A stretch of DNA of 64,000 nt, taken from assembly GCA_002720865.1 (NCBI GenBank), contig PBIO01000014.1:1-64000 (forward strand). The letters are read 5' to 3'. Origin of the DNA: Halobacteriovorax sp. Lineage in GTDB: Bacteria > Bdellovibrionota > Bacteriovoracia > Bacteriovoracales > Bacteriovoracaceae. A program made the translations under genes and the position numbers. Numbering within the stretch: position 1 is the stretch's first letter; every line of letters begins with the position of its first letter. Of the stretch, positions 41,899-50,351 are shown piece by piece. The notes beneath the pieces are model-generated. The model ran no database searches and was not told the origin of the DNA. It saw only the letters and a program-made list of their open reading frames with translations.

Positions 41899-44316
41899 AT
41901 GGTGACTAATTACGAGGGTGATAGCATAGAGTTTAAGGATCAACTCCCCCTCTTACCAATTCGCGACATCGTTGTTTACCCCTTCATGATTTTACCTCTG
42001 TTTGTTGGTAGAGAATCATCAATCCAAGCTGTTGAGCACGCTCTTAATAGTTCAGAAAGATTGATCTTTTTATCAAGTCAAAAAGATATAAAGTCGGAGC
42101 ATCCAGAGCCATCTGAAATTTTTGAGATGGGTACTGTTGCAATGATCATGAGAATGAGGAAGCTTCCTGATGGACGAATCAAGATCCTAGTTCAAGGTTT
42201 AACAAAAGCAAGAATTGTAGACTTTGAACAAAAAGACCCATACTTTGTCACTAAGCTTGAAAAAGTAAATGACCTAGAGCCTGAAAGTGAAAATGTTGCT
42301 GTCAGTGCGCTTATGAGAACTATTCGAGAACAACTCGAAAAAGTAATCTCAATGGGTAAGATACTTTCGCCTGATATCCTTATGGTTCTCGAAGACATTC
42401 AAGACCCAGGAAGATTAGCGGATCTCGTTGCTTCAAATATGAACCTTCATGTGGCGGAAGCTCAGATGGTTTTAGAAGTACTAGACCCTGTTGAAAGACT
42501 TCATAGAATTAATGAAATTCTCTCAAGAGAATTAGAAATACTTGGCATGCAGGCCAAGATTAAAAATGTTGCCGATGATGATATGGCCAAAAATCAAAAA
42601 GAGTTTTTCCTAAGGGAACAAATTCGCGCCATAAAATCAGAACTTGGTGATGATGGTGATCAACCAGAAGATGAGTTCCAAGAGTTCAGAAATAAAATTG
42701 AAGCTGCTGGAATGAGTGAAGATGTTGAGAAAGAAGCCTTAAAGCAATTAAACAGATTAGAAAAAATGCATCCGGACTCGTCTGAGTCTAGTATCTTAAG
42801 AAGCTATCTTGAGTGGATGACAGACCTACCTTGGAATGTTGCCTCTGAAGAACGTATTGACCTTAAAAAGTCACTTGAGATTTTAGATGAAGATCATTTC
42901 GACCTTAAGAAAGTAAAAGAGAGAATTCTGGAGTACCTAGCGGTCAGAAGCCTAAAAGGTAAAGACATGAAAGGTCCAATTCTTTGCTTAAGTGGACCTC
43001 CTGGAGTTGGTAAAACAAGTTTAGGTAAGTCTATCGCTAAGGCAACAGGAAGAGAGTTTATTAGAATTTCTCTTGGTGGTGTAAAAGACGAAGCTGAGAT
43101 TAGAGGTCATAGAAGAACTTATGTTGGTTCAATGCCAGGTCGTTTTATTCAGGCCCTAAAACAAGCGAAGACAAATAACCCGCTCATCCTTCTAGATGAA
43201 GTTGATAAGTTAGGTGGAGATTTCAAGGGTGACCCTTCAAGTGCACTTCTTGAAGTATTAGACCCAGAACAAAATAGTAATTTTAGAGATCACTACTTAA
43301 ATGTTCCATTTGATCTATCAAATGTAATGTTTATTGCGACCTCTAATGTTCTTCAAGATATCCCTGGTCCACTACGTGACCGTATGGAAGTTATTAATCT
43401 TTCTGGGTATACCCAAGAAGAGAAGCTGGCCATCAGTAAAAAATATCTCGTTCCTAAACAAATGGATGAGAATGGAATTACTGAAGAGCATGTCGAGTTC
43501 CATGATGAAGGGCTAAAGAATGTTATCAAGTGTTTTACGGCTGAAGCTGGACTTAGAAACCTTGAAAGACAAATTGGTGCTCTTTGTAGAAAAGTAGCTA
43601 TGAAAATAGCTCAGGGTGAAGAATCTAAAACACATGTATTTTCTGATACAGTTTTTAAGCTTCTTGGTCCGCCAGTTTATACAAAAGATGATGAAAAAGA
43701 GAATGATGAGGTTGGTGTAGCGACAGGTTTAGCCTGGACCTCAGTAGGCGGAGAAGTTCTGTATATTGAAACGACTAAAATGAAAGGATCTGGGGTTACC
43801 CTGACCGGCCAACTAGGCGATGTCATGAAAGAGTCTGCTCAAACGGCAATCGGATTTATCAGAAGTAAAGCCGAAGAGTTTAATTTAGCAGATGACTTTT
43901 TTGATAATCACGAAGTTCATATTCATCTCCCCGCAGGAGCAACACCAAAAGATGGTCCAAGTGCAGGTATCACTCTTGCCACGGCCATTATGTCACTTAT
44001 CACAGGCCTTCCGATTGATAAGTCTGTGGCCATGACAGGTGAAATTACCCTAACAGGGAAAGTGCTTCCAATTGGTGGACTAAAAGAGAAGTCTTTAGCC
44101 GCCATGAGAATGAATGTTAAAACCGTGGTTATGCCTTGGAAGAATAAAAAAGATCTAGAAGACATTCCTGAGGAATATCGAAAAGAGCTTAAGTTCGTAC
44201 CAGTTAAGAACTTTGAAGAAGTGCTAGAAGTAGCGCTAGTTGGCTGGAATGACTATATTGCAAAGGGCAAAAAGAAGAAGAAAAGAGGAAAAGAACTTCC
44301 TCCAATGGCCGCCTAA
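41899..44316 (+). CDS. lon: ATP-dependent protease Lon
   Basis: 805 residues. N-terminal substrate-binding domain (LPLLPIRDIVVYPFMILPLFVGR), AAA+ module with Walker A GPPGVGKTSLGKSIA and Walker B NPLILLDEVDKL, and the C-terminal serine peptidase with DGPSAGITLATAI (catalytic Ser) and the Lys in GGLKEKSLAA. A basic tail KKKKKRGKELPPMAA ends the protein. Lon degrades damaged and regulatory proteins in the cytoplasm. AAGGAGAGA precedes the start. The next gene starts 98 bases downstream, after two hairpins. Confidence 0.98.
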   Translation: MVTNYEGDSIEFKDQLPLLPIRDIVVYPFMILPLFVGRESSIQAVEHALNSSERLIFLSSQKDIKSEHPEPSEIFEMGTVAMIMRMRKLPDGRIKILVQGLTKARIVDFEQKDPYFVTKLEKVNDLEPESENVAVSALMRTIREQLEKVISMGKILSPDILMVLEDIQDPGRLADLVASNMNLHVAEAQMVLEVLDPVERLHRINEILSRELEILGMQAKIKNVADDDMAKNQKEFFLREQIRAIKSELGDDGDQPEDEFQEFRNKIEAAGMSEDVEKEALKQLNRLEKMHPDSSESSILRSYLEWMTDLPWNVASEERIDLKKSLEILDEDHFDLKKVKERILEYLAVRSLKGKDMKGPILCLSGPPGVGKTSLGKSIAKATGREFIRISLGGVKDEAEIRGHRRTYVGSMPGRFIQALKQAKTNNPLILLDEVDKLGGDFKGDPSSALLEVLDPEQNSNFRDHYLNVPFDLSNVMFIATSNVLQDIPGPLRDRMEVINLSGYTQEEKLAISKKYLVPKQMDENGITEEHVEFHDEGLKNVIKCFTAEAGLRNLERQIGALCRKVAMKIAQGEESKTHVFSDTVFKLLGPPVYTKDDEKENDEVGVATGLAWTSVGGEVLYIETTKMKGSGVTLTGQLGDVMKESAQTAIGFIRSKAEEFNLADDFFDNHEVHIHLPAGATPKDGPSAGITLATAIMSLITGLPIDKSVAMTGEITLTGKVLPIGGLKEKSLAAMRMNVKTVVMPWKNKKDLEDIPEEYRKELKFVPVKNFEEVLEVALVGWNDYIAKGKKKKKRGKELPPMAA

Positions 44317-44353
44317 GAAGGCGGTCCCATTCGCCGGCCCATTCTGGGTCGGC
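44308..44353 (+). terminator. Two hairpins behind lon
   Basis: Stem 1: GCCGCCT/AGGCGGT (44308-44325, loop AAGA) overlapping the stop codon. Stem 2: GCCGGCCCA/TGGGTCGGC (44333-44353, one G-T pair). Only a loose T-rich stretch follows (CCATTTTATTT), so termination may be partial. Confidence 0.5.
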
Positions 44354-44413
44354 TAAACTTGACCATTTTATTTACAGACTTTTGATATCCTCTATTTCTG
44401 ATAGAATATATCC

Positions 44414-44818
44414 ATGTCTAAAGATCCTAAAAGTTTATTAAAAATTGCAGTTGTAGATGATGCCGACTTTTCACGTAAAACAGTCGTAGAAATCTTAGAA
44501 AAAAATGATTTTGAAGTCGTAGGTCAAGCTGGTAATGCTGAGGACGCCATTGGAATGATCTCTAGTACCAAGGCAAACCTATTTCTAATAGATGTCGTTA
44601 TGCCTAACATAAGTGGAATGGAGCTAGCCAAGAAGCTTTCAGAAGTCTCTAACAGACCAATTACTATTATTATGATGTCGAGTCTTGATTTAGAGAATAT
44701 CATTATTGAATCCATTTCAAATGGTGCAATTGATTTTATCGCAAAGCCTTTTGATGCAGATACTCTTATTAAATCTGTTACGAAAGTCGCAAACGATATG
44801 CTTAAAGAAACCTTGTAG
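44414..44818 (+). CDS. CheY-like single-domain response regulator
   Basis: 134 residues, one receiver domain. The acidic pocket is in AVVDDADFS, the phosphoacceptor Asp is in NLFLIDVVMPNISGM (about residue 59), the conserved Thr/Ser is in IIMMSSLDL, and the Lys is in DFIAKPFDADT. No output domain, so it works by protein contact as CheY does. No cognate histidine kinase is nearby. Confidence 0.93.
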   Translation: MSKDPKSLLKIAVVDDADFSRKTVVEILEKNDFEVVGQAGNAEDAIGMISSTKANLFLIDVVMPNISGMELAKKLSEVSNRPITIIMMSSLDLENIIIESISNGAIDFIAKPFDADTLIKSVTKVANDMLKETL

Positions 44819-44825
44819 GTGATAT

Positions 44826-45143
44826 ATGTTTTTAATTAAGTTTTTCCTTTATTTTTCAATTAGCTTTTTTATTCTAGCCATTCCGATTGGTGGAAACCCT
44901 ATTTTTTACAGTCTTGAAGAAGCCGCCAGACCCGTAACTGGAAAGCTATTTTCTTTTATGAAAGAAAGTTCTAGTGAAGGCATAAAAAAAGGGACTGCTG
45001 TCACAAAGAAGTTTTTCTCAAATACGATTCCGCCTAAAAAAGATATTGTTAAGAAAAAAGAAAGTGGAACGAAGAAGCCTTTAGGAAAATATACTGCTGA
45101 AGAAAAAGAGTTTCTTGAGAACATATTAAAAAAGGCCCAGTAG
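44826..45143 (+). CDS. Small membrane-anchored protein of unknown function
   Basis: 105 residues. A hydrophobic N-terminus (MFLIKFFLYFSISFFILAIPIGG) may be a signal or a membrane anchor, followed by a Lys-rich soluble part (IKKGTAVTKKFFS, KKESGTKKPLGKYTAEEKEF). No motif recognised. It follows the CheY-like gene by 7 bases with AGGTGATAT as ribosome-binding site, so both may be expressed together. Its 3' end overlaps the terminator of the convergent small exported protein gene. Confidence 0.6.
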   Translation: MFLIKFFLYFSISFFILAIPIGGNPIFYSLEEAARPVTGKLFSFMKESSSEGIKKGTAVTKKFFSNTIPPKKDIVKKKESGTKKPLGKYTAEEKEFLENILKKAQ

Positions 45144-45166
45144 CTACTTCTTTTCGCTAGTGGGCC
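45128..45166 (-). terminator. Intrinsic terminator of the 45192-45386 gene
   Basis: On the minus strand: GGCCCA-C-TAGC / GCTA-C-TGGGCC, a 10-bp stem with one C-C mismatch and an 11-base loop, followed by TTTTTT. It lies 26 bases behind the stop of the gene and overlaps the 3' end of the plus-strand 105-residue gene. Confidence 0.75.
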
Positions 45167-45191
45167 CAATATAATACCAGGATAATTTATT

Positions 45192-45386
45192 TTATTTTTT
45201 ACTAGTTTTAGAACCTGATTCTTTTTTACCTGCATCTGGTGCGTCGGTCTGAGTAGAAGCAACAACTTCTTGTCCTCTACTAGAGTCTTTACCTTTTACG
45301 CATTCACCTTTCATGTCTTCACCGTAACCGGCATAAGAAACATTCATGGCCAAAATAGCAAGCATCAATACGAATAGTGCTTTCAT
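45192..45386 (-). CDS. Small exported protein, GYGED family (paralogue 1)
   Basis: 64 residues. The signal peptide MKALFVLMLAILAMNVSYA ends at an AYA-like cleavage site. The mature part begins GYGEDMKGECVKGKDSSRGQ and ends in a Ser/Lys-rich low-complexity tail (KKESGSKTSKK). One Cys only, in GEC. I chose ATG 45386 with GGAGGAAGTT upstream; a longer frame opens at 45461. Almost the same core occurs in 47015-47212, with an own sigma-54-like promoter and terminator. Family not recognised. Confidence 0.8.
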   Translation of the reverse strand: MKALFVLMLAILAMNVSYAGYGEDMKGECVKGKDSSRGQEVVASTQTDAPDAGKKESGSKTSKK

Positions 45387-45436
45387 AACTTCCTCCAAAT
45401 CCCCTACATGGGGGTAAGTTTGTTTGTTATGGTAGT

Positions 45437-45452
45437 TGCACGTCAGATGCCA
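45437..45452 (-). promoter_or_regulatory. Sigma-54-like promoter of paralogue 1
   Basis: The minus strand reads TGGCATCTGACGTGCA: GG and GC are separated by exactly ten bases, as in the -24/-12 consensus TGGCAC-N5-TTGC. Predicted start about 45426, leaving a leader of about 40 bases. An equivalent element precedes the paralogue at 47212. Confidence 0.55.
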
Positions 45453-45529
45453 AGAATCCACTAGTAATTACAGATACTTAGAAAAAGATATCTGTTGATC
45501 AATCTATAGGGTGCTCAAACTTTAGACAG

Positions 45530-46903
45530 CTAAGAAAAGATCCTGAAAATTTTTCTAATTAAGGATAGCTTTCCACCATAGGGTGGATATCTTAAAGGAA
45601 GATCCCAAAAGAGGTACCTTTTCATGATGCTTTTAAGATGACTAAAAGTATCAAAGCTTTTTTGCCCATGATAGCTTCCCATACCACTAGAACCTACCCC
45701 GCCAAAAGGAAGAGTTTCAGAACTTAAATGAACAATTGTATCGTTAATACAAAGTCCGCCAGAAGAAATGAGTTCCCTCCAATCATTAATATTATTATCA
45801 CTATCGCTAAATATATAAGAGGCCAAAGGTTTAGGTTTTGATCTAACGAACTTAATTGCTTCCCTAATGTTTTCGAATTCAATTATAGGAAGAATGGGTC
45901 CAAATATTTCAGACTCCATTGATTTAGAAAACTCATTTGCCTCAAGTAACACAGGCCCCATAAAAAGTTTTTCACTATCTTTTCCATATTCAACCAGGAG
46001 TTTTTCATCTACTAGCATATTATCAAGGCGCTTAAAGTGTCTCGCGTTTACAATTCTTCCGTAATCTTCAGACGTACTAGGGTCACGATAAAATTCTTCT
46101 ACTATTTTTTTAAATAATCCGGCAACTTCACTAGCTTTACCTTTTTTAACTAAGAGATAATCCGGTGCTACACAGGTTTGCCCACTATTAAAATACTTAC
46201 CCCAGACTATCCGTCTTACCGCGAGCTCCATATTATGCACTTCAAAAAGGCCACAGGGACTCTTCCCCCCGAGCTCTAATGTGACTGGTGTCAAATGCTT
46301 AGCCGCCGCCTCCATAACAATCTTTCCTACAAACTCATTTCCCGTATAGAAGATATAATCAAAGTTTAACTTTAATAATGCTGTTGTCTCTGGAACTTCT
46401 CCTTCGACAACGGCCACCTGTTCTTCCCTAAAATATTTAGGAACCAGTTCTGCTGCTAATTTCGAGGTCGCTGGGGCCACTTCACTTGGCTTAAGAATAG
46501 CTGTATTTCCGGCTGCCAAAGCACCCACCAAAGGAGAAAAGAGTAACTGGAAGGGATAATTCCATGGCGAAATAATAAGTGTCACTCCGAGAGGTTCTGC
46601 TTGAATATAACTTCTCGCTGGGAACTGAAGAAGCGGAGAGCTGACTCTTCTTTTCTTCATCCATTTTTTTAACTTCTTAATGGCATGACGAGCTTCACCT
46701 GCTACGTAGCCAGTCTCCCCTATAAACGATTCAAAGTTAGACTTTCCTAGGTCACTCTCAAGGGCCTTAAATATTGAAGCTTCGTTTTCTTCAATCATGT
46801 TAATTAATCTCTTTAAGGACTCTTTTCGAGCTTCTAATGGCTGAGTTTTTCCATCAAGGAAGAAGTTCTTCTGTTTTTCAAATAGTGTTTGGATTTCTTG
46901 CAT
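45530..46903 (-). CDS. Aldehyde dehydrogenase, class 3 type
   Basis: 457 residues, NAD(P)-dependent aldehyde dehydrogenase of the short class-3 form. Catalytic Cys in GQTCVAPDYLL, Glu in LELGGKSPCG, EIFGPILPI and LPFGGVGSSGMG near the end. It ends in a hydrophobic/basic tail (KLSLIRKIFRIFS) that could touch the membrane, as in fatty-aldehyde dehydrogenases. It lies between the two GYGED small-protein genes on the same strand but has own spacers on both sides, so cotranscription is doubtful. Confidence 0.92.
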   Translation of the reverse strand: MQEIQTLFEKQKNFFLDGKTQPLEARKESLKRLINMIEENEASIFKALESDLGKSNFESFIGETGYVAGEARHAIKKLKKWMKKRRVSSPLLQFPARSYIQAEPLGVTLIISPWNYPFQLLFSPLVGALAAGNTAILKPSEVAPATSKLAAELVPKYFREEQVAVVEGEVPETTALLKLNFDYIFYTGNEFVGKIVMEAAAKHLTPVTLELGGKSPCGLFEVHNMELAVRRIVWGKYFNSGQTCVAPDYLLVKKGKASEVAGLFKKIVEEFYRDPSTSEDYGRIVNARHFKRLDNMLVDEKLLVEYGKDSEKLFMGPVLLEANEFSKSMESEIFGPILPIIEFENIREAIKFVRSKPKPLASYIFSDSDNNINDWRELISSGGLCINDTIVHLSSETLPFGGVGSSGMGSYHGQKSFDTFSHLKSIMKRYLFWDLPLRYPPYGGKLSLIRKIFRIFS

Positions 46904-46933
46904 GAACCTATTATAGAGGTCTCCTACAAATAT

Positions 46934-46965
46934 AAAAAGCCCGGCATTAGGGGTACCGGGCTTTT
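46934..46965 (-). terminator. Intrinsic terminator of the 47015-47212 gene
   Basis: AGCCCGG (46938-46944) pairs with CCGGGCT (46956-46962) and A/T-runs lie on both sides, so it can work in both directions. On the minus strand it is 50 bases behind the gene stop. Confidence 0.8.
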
Positions 46966-47014
46966 ACTGACTTTCATCGCTCTAGGGGGGGAGAAGCGAT
47001 TATTGAATTTTTTA

Positions 47015-47212
47015 TTACTTCTTAGTTGTTTTGTTTCCAGAGTCCTTAGATTCTGCATCAGAAGCTGTAGATTGCCCTTGGACAACGACTTCTTGACCTC
47101 TGCTTGAATCCTTACCTTTTACACATTCACCCTTCATATCTTCACCGTAGCCGGCAAAACCGATGTTTGTAAAAGCGAAACCTAAAAACAATGCGATAAT
47201 TAACTTCTTCAT
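47015..47212 (-). CDS. Small exported protein, GYGED family (paralogue 2)
   Basis: 65 residues. The signal peptide MKKLIIALFLGFAFTNIGFA is followed by a mature part sharing GYGEDMKGEC...SSRGQEVV with the protein at 45192-45386 (23 identical residues in a row) and a similar Ser/Lys tail (SKDSGNKTTKK). The signal peptides and tails differ, so the core is under selection. Sigma-54-like promoter at 47250-47265, terminator at 46934-46965. Role unknown. Confidence 0.82.
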   Translation of the reverse strand: MKKLIIALFLGFAFTNIGFAGYGEDMKGECVKGKDSSRGQEVVVQGQSTASDAESKDSGNKTTKK

Positions 47213-47249
47213 CTCTACTCTCCTGGTATTGGTATATACCTATAACTAA

Positions 47250-47265
47250 TGCATAGTCGGTGCCA
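47250..47265 (-). promoter_or_regulatory. Sigma-54-like promoter of paralogue 2
   Basis: The minus strand reads TGGCACCGACTATGCA: -24 box TGGCAC complete, GG and GC ten bases apart. Predicted start about 47239, leader about 27 bases, containing the palindrome GGTATATACC (47231-47240). No activator gene (sigma-54 enhancer-binding protein) is in the window. Confidence 0.6.
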
Positions 47266-47341
47266 CTTTTGAGACGCCTATTTTCAAGAGATTATGTAAT
47301 TGTTTCAGTTAGGTTTTTGATGGCCGTCTAAACTTTAGACA

Positions 47342-47373
47342 TAAAAAAGCCCTTCTCAAAGGAAGGGCCTTTT
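47342..47373 (-). terminator. Intrinsic terminator of the 47406-47624 gene
   Basis: GCCCTTC (47349-47355) pairs with GAAGGGC (47362-47368) with a 6-base loop, T-rich on both sides. On the minus strand six T follow. It is 33 bases behind the gene stop. Confidence 0.8.
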
Positions 47374-47405
47374 ATTTAAGAGGTATTACAATATACTTTT
47401 TAAAA

Positions 47406-47624
47406 TTATTTCTTAATTAACTTACCAGTCTGAGGATCTTTAATATAACCTTCTGGTATTTCCTCTACTGGTTTTCCATCTACTATACTTTGTTTGATAC
47501 ACTTACAGCCTTTTAACTCGTCAGCACTACCACATCCTTCTTGATCTTCACCATAGCCTTTAGCGTCTTCAGCAAATGCCCCAAGTGACAATGTTAGTCC
47601 TAGAATAATTAGTAATGCTTTCAT
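47406..47624 (-). CDS. Small exported Cys-containing protein, distant GYGED-type
   Basis: 72 residues. A signal peptide MKALLIILGLTLSLGAFAEDA is followed by KGYGEDQEGCGSADELKGCKCIKQ, which keeps GYGED of the two paralogues but adds two more Cys, then EIPEGYIKDPQTGKLIKK. Three Cys in total. A TATAAT box (47653-47658) lies 29 bases upstream, so this gene seems to use the housekeeping sigma factor, unlike the others. Function unknown. Confidence 0.75.
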   Translation of the reverse strand: MKALLIILGLTLSLGAFAEDAKGYGEDQEGCGSADELKGCKCIKQSIVDGKPVEEIPEGYIKDPQTGKLIKK

Positions 47625-47739
47625 AATTTCCTCTCTGTAATCAGTTTTCTCTATTATAAGTTAAGTTCGTTTTTTACCTATCTTTTAGGCCAACTCCTTG
47701 AAAATACTTAAATAAGTATGCCTCAAGGAATGGGCGATT

Positions 47740-49368
47740 CTACATATTAAGGTTAACACCAGCCGGCTTAACAATACTTAGAAGTGATTGAAAGGCCTGA
47801 GTTACCTGTAGGGCCATTTTATGACCTGCCTTAGATTCAACCTTTTTAATCTCTCCGTAGTTGTCATAAGCGACATGGATTTTACCTACTTTTTCCATAG
47901 CAATCTCAACTGGCTTACCAAGTGAGTTGTACTTAAAGCTAAGAGTTCTCTTCTTTCCTTTATTTCCACTCTTATCGATCATTTTAGTGATACGACCTTT
48001 GTGATCATAGAAAAGTAAAACAGCTTTTCCTTTATTACTAACAGCTCTTTTTAGGTTCCCCTTCTTGTCGTATTGAAAAGAAGTTGTTCCTTTTTGGTTA
48101 GTAACCTTCGTAATTTTATTAAAACTTTTGTGGTACTCAAGCTGAACAAAGTCACCTTTAGTTGAGCTTTTCTTAACAAGAAGACCACGATCATTATAAT
48201 CAAAGGTTGTTACATGCTTTCCTCTGCTAATTTTTAGAGGTAGTGAACAACATTCCGAATATACTGTTTCAGTAGAAAGACCATTAATTACAGTGGCAAT
48301 TCTATAAGTATACTGACTTCCATCAGGACGAGTCTTGATTTCGTACTCGTACTTATTTGAAACTTCTTTTCCAAGTGAGTTTTTCTTAGTAACTAGAGTC
48401 CAATAATGGAATCTTGGGTTCTTTGGATTTGATTCGTACTTATATTTTGTAGAATCTCCATTTCTTGCCACAATCTCCTCAACAAATTGAGTTTTTCTTG
48501 TGTACTTGATTTTCATCTTAGATCCGTCAGAGTAAACAACTCCAACCATATTGTGCTTAGGATCGTAGTCATACTTGAAGACGTTTCCGACAACATCTTT
48601 AGACTCTACTAAGTTGTCTCCCTGATACTTGTAAAAAGACTTCTTATCACCAGCAGACCAAATATTCTTAATTTTTCCATCTGGGTACCAGTCAAAGAAA
48701 AGTTGCTTAGCTTGTGAATCCTTAATTGATTTAAGTGAACCGTCTTTATAAGAAAGGGCTACGAAGTAACCATTCTTATCCATCATCTTGCTTAGTTTTC
48801 CTTCTTTATTAAAGAATTCAACTTTGCCGTCATTATATACTCTTTTAAAACCTGTACTAACTTTATGAACTTGCTGAAGCCCTCTAGTATTAGAGTATAA
48901 AACTGTACCTGTAGCTAATTTAGCCTGTACATTAAATTTTTTCGCGTAAGCTTGTCTTAACTCAGCATCATTAACAAATTTATCTAAATAATTCTTTGCT
49001 ACTGATTCTGAAAGACTACTTCTCTTTCTCATGGCTGCTACAATTTTCTCCGCTGCAGCTTTTGGATCGACAGCTGTTTTTGGAGTAAATCGAGTTAGAG
49101 CACCAGACCCATTTTCATGAATAACTACGGAGCCATCAGCCGATACAGTTAGGTAAGTTTCATAGTCACTACCCCAACCAAATCCAAACCAACCTCTATC
49201 AGTAGATTTTGAGTTATAAGTTCTTACAATTTCCAAATCGTGACCACCACCAGGAACAATAATATCCGTATAAGATATATAAAAGTTCCCGTTTTTCAGG
49301 TTAACACCAGAAAAAGCTAGAGCTGGAAAGAGTAGTAAAAGTAAACTTAGCAATTTTAAATTCTTCAT
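47740..49368 (-). CDS. Secreted RHS/YD-repeat protein
   Basis: 542 residues. A signal peptide MKNLKLLSLLLLLFPALAFS precedes a DUF6531-like start (VNLKNGNFYISYTDIIVPGGG, LEIVRTYNSKS, GFGWGSDYETYL) and YD-type repeats such as GNVFKYDYDPKHNMVGVVY, KGDFVQLEYHKSFNKITKVTNQKG and KGKAVLLFYDHKGRITKMIDKSG. No C-terminal toxin domain or cleavage motif is visible; it ends soon after the repeats (NLNM). It sits next to the Tad locus with its own spacer (90 bases). Likely a surface or secreted beta-rich protein; role unknown. Confidence 0.85.
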   Translation of the reverse strand: MKNLKLLSLLLLLFPALAFSGVNLKNGNFYISYTDIIVPGGGHDLEIVRTYNSKSTDRGWFGFGWGSDYETYLTVSADGSVVIHENGSGALTRFTPKTAVDPKAAAEKIVAAMRKRSSLSESVAKNYLDKFVNDAELRQAYAKKFNVQAKLATGTVLYSNTRGLQQVHKVSTGFKRVYNDGKVEFFNKEGKLSKMMDKNGYFVALSYKDGSLKSIKDSQAKQLFFDWYPDGKIKNIWSAGDKKSFYKYQGDNLVESKDVVGNVFKYDYDPKHNMVGVVYSDGSKMKIKYTRKTQFVEEIVARNGDSTKYKYESNPKNPRFHYWTLVTKKNSLGKEVSNKYEYEIKTRPDGSQYTYRIATVINGLSTETVYSECCSLPLKISRGKHVTTFDYNDRGLLVKKSSTKGDFVQLEYHKSFNKITKVTNQKGTTSFQYDKKGNLKRAVSNKGKAVLLFYDHKGRITKMIDKSGNKGKKRTLSFKYNSLGKPVEIAMEKVGKIHVAYDNYGEIKKVESKAGHKMALQVTQAFQSLLSIVKPAGVNLNM

Positions 49369-49428
49369 TTGATCCTATCCTTTAGAAGAAATTCCTCTAT
49401 TATCTCAACGTATTTATCGGTCCTTTCT

Positions 49429-49451
49429 AAAAAAACTTAAGCTTATTTAAG
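49429..49451 (-). terminator. Weak intrinsic terminator at the end of the Tad locus
   Basis: On the minus strand CTTAA-ATAAGC-TTAAG is followed by seven T (49435-49429), 7 bases behind the TadB/C-like gene's stop. The stem is short and AT-only, but the T-run is clear. Confidence 0.45.
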
Positions 49452-49457
49452 ACTATT

Positions 49458-50351
49458 TTAGACCTTTATATTAACTATTTTCATAATTACCCAAAGTCCC
49501 ACCAAATCGAGGGCAACTGCAATCAATAATGCAATAATTCCAAGGGGATGCGTAAACAGGGGCTTCATACTGGCCGGGTCGGATATGGTATAAACAGCGC
49601 CCAAAAGCCAAGGCATTGCAAAAATTGTATAACCCTGAAACATTCCCTGAGCCACGTAAGTATCTATTTTTTGTTGAAGCCTAACTCTTTCTCTAATCAC
49701 GTCAACAATTGTGTCAAAAGTCTCAGCTAAGTTACCACCGGTCTCCCTTAGGATATTTACACTAGCGACAAACATTTCATTATCTTCAGTTGGCACTCTA
49801 GTTACTAAACTTTCAAAACACTCATCGAGTGGAACACCAATCCTATTTTGTTGAAGGATAAGATTAAACTCTTGTGATAGTGGCGGCGGCATTTCATCTA
49901 CCACCATGCCAATTGACTGAGGAACACTTAGTCCGGCCCTTAAACCATTAGCCAGTAATTGAAGCCCATCTACCATCTGAAGGCTATAGGCCTTTACTCG
50001 TTTTTTTACGAGGTAATTTATTAATGGCTTTGGTATACGAAACCCTAAAAAAGAAAAGAAAGCTCCAAGTATAAATCCGAGGGGCCAACTAACAAAAGCT
50101 CCCACTAAGAATAGGACAAAAACTCCGGAACCTATCGAGGCCCCGAGTAGGATATATGTTAGCTTATCTTCTTCAAACTCAATAAAGAGAAGCTCTAACT
50201 TCTCCATGATATAAGAGCGAGTTCCAAAGGTCTGATCTTCAACCCATTTAAAAATCGCCATACTGTATTTAAAACAGAACATAAAAACCGTTATGCCGAC
50301 GATTCCTACAACTAATGGTCTAGTGAGAAGTCCTGCCTCTGCCGCACCCAT
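49458..50351 (-). CDS. Tad pilus inner-membrane platform protein (TadB/TadC type, GspF fold)
   Basis: 297 residues with about four to five spans. The cytoplasmic GspF/T2SF helix bundle is seen at QMVDGLQLLANGLRAGLSVPQSIGMV and VASVNILRETGGNLAETFDTIVDVI. It is the only such gene here; Tad systems normally have two (TadB and TadC), so the partner lies elsewhere or this one suffices. It shares one base with the fused ATPase gene, which gives a coupled operon. Confidence 0.88.
   Translation of the reverse strand: MGAAEAGLLTRPLVVGIVGITVFMFCFKYSMAIFKWVEDQTFGTRSYIMEKLELLFIEFEEDKLTYILLGASIGSGVFVLFLVGAFVSWPLGFILGAFFSFLGFRIPKPLINYLVKKRVKAYSLQMVDGLQLLANGLRAGLSVPQSIGMVVDEMPPPLSQEFNLILQQNRIGVPLDECFESLVTRVPTEDNEMFVASVNILRETGGNLAETFDTIVDVIRERVRLQQKIDTYVAQGMFQGYTIFAMPWLLGAVYTISDPASMKPLFTHPLGIIALLIAVALDLVGLWVIMKIVNIKV

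Noticed and set aside
47695-47729. Composite inverted repeat TCCTTGA...TCAAGGA with inner ATACTT/AAGTAT
   Set aside because: It lies between the RHS gene and the 72-residue gene but no T-run follows, so I did not call a terminator; it may still be regulatory.
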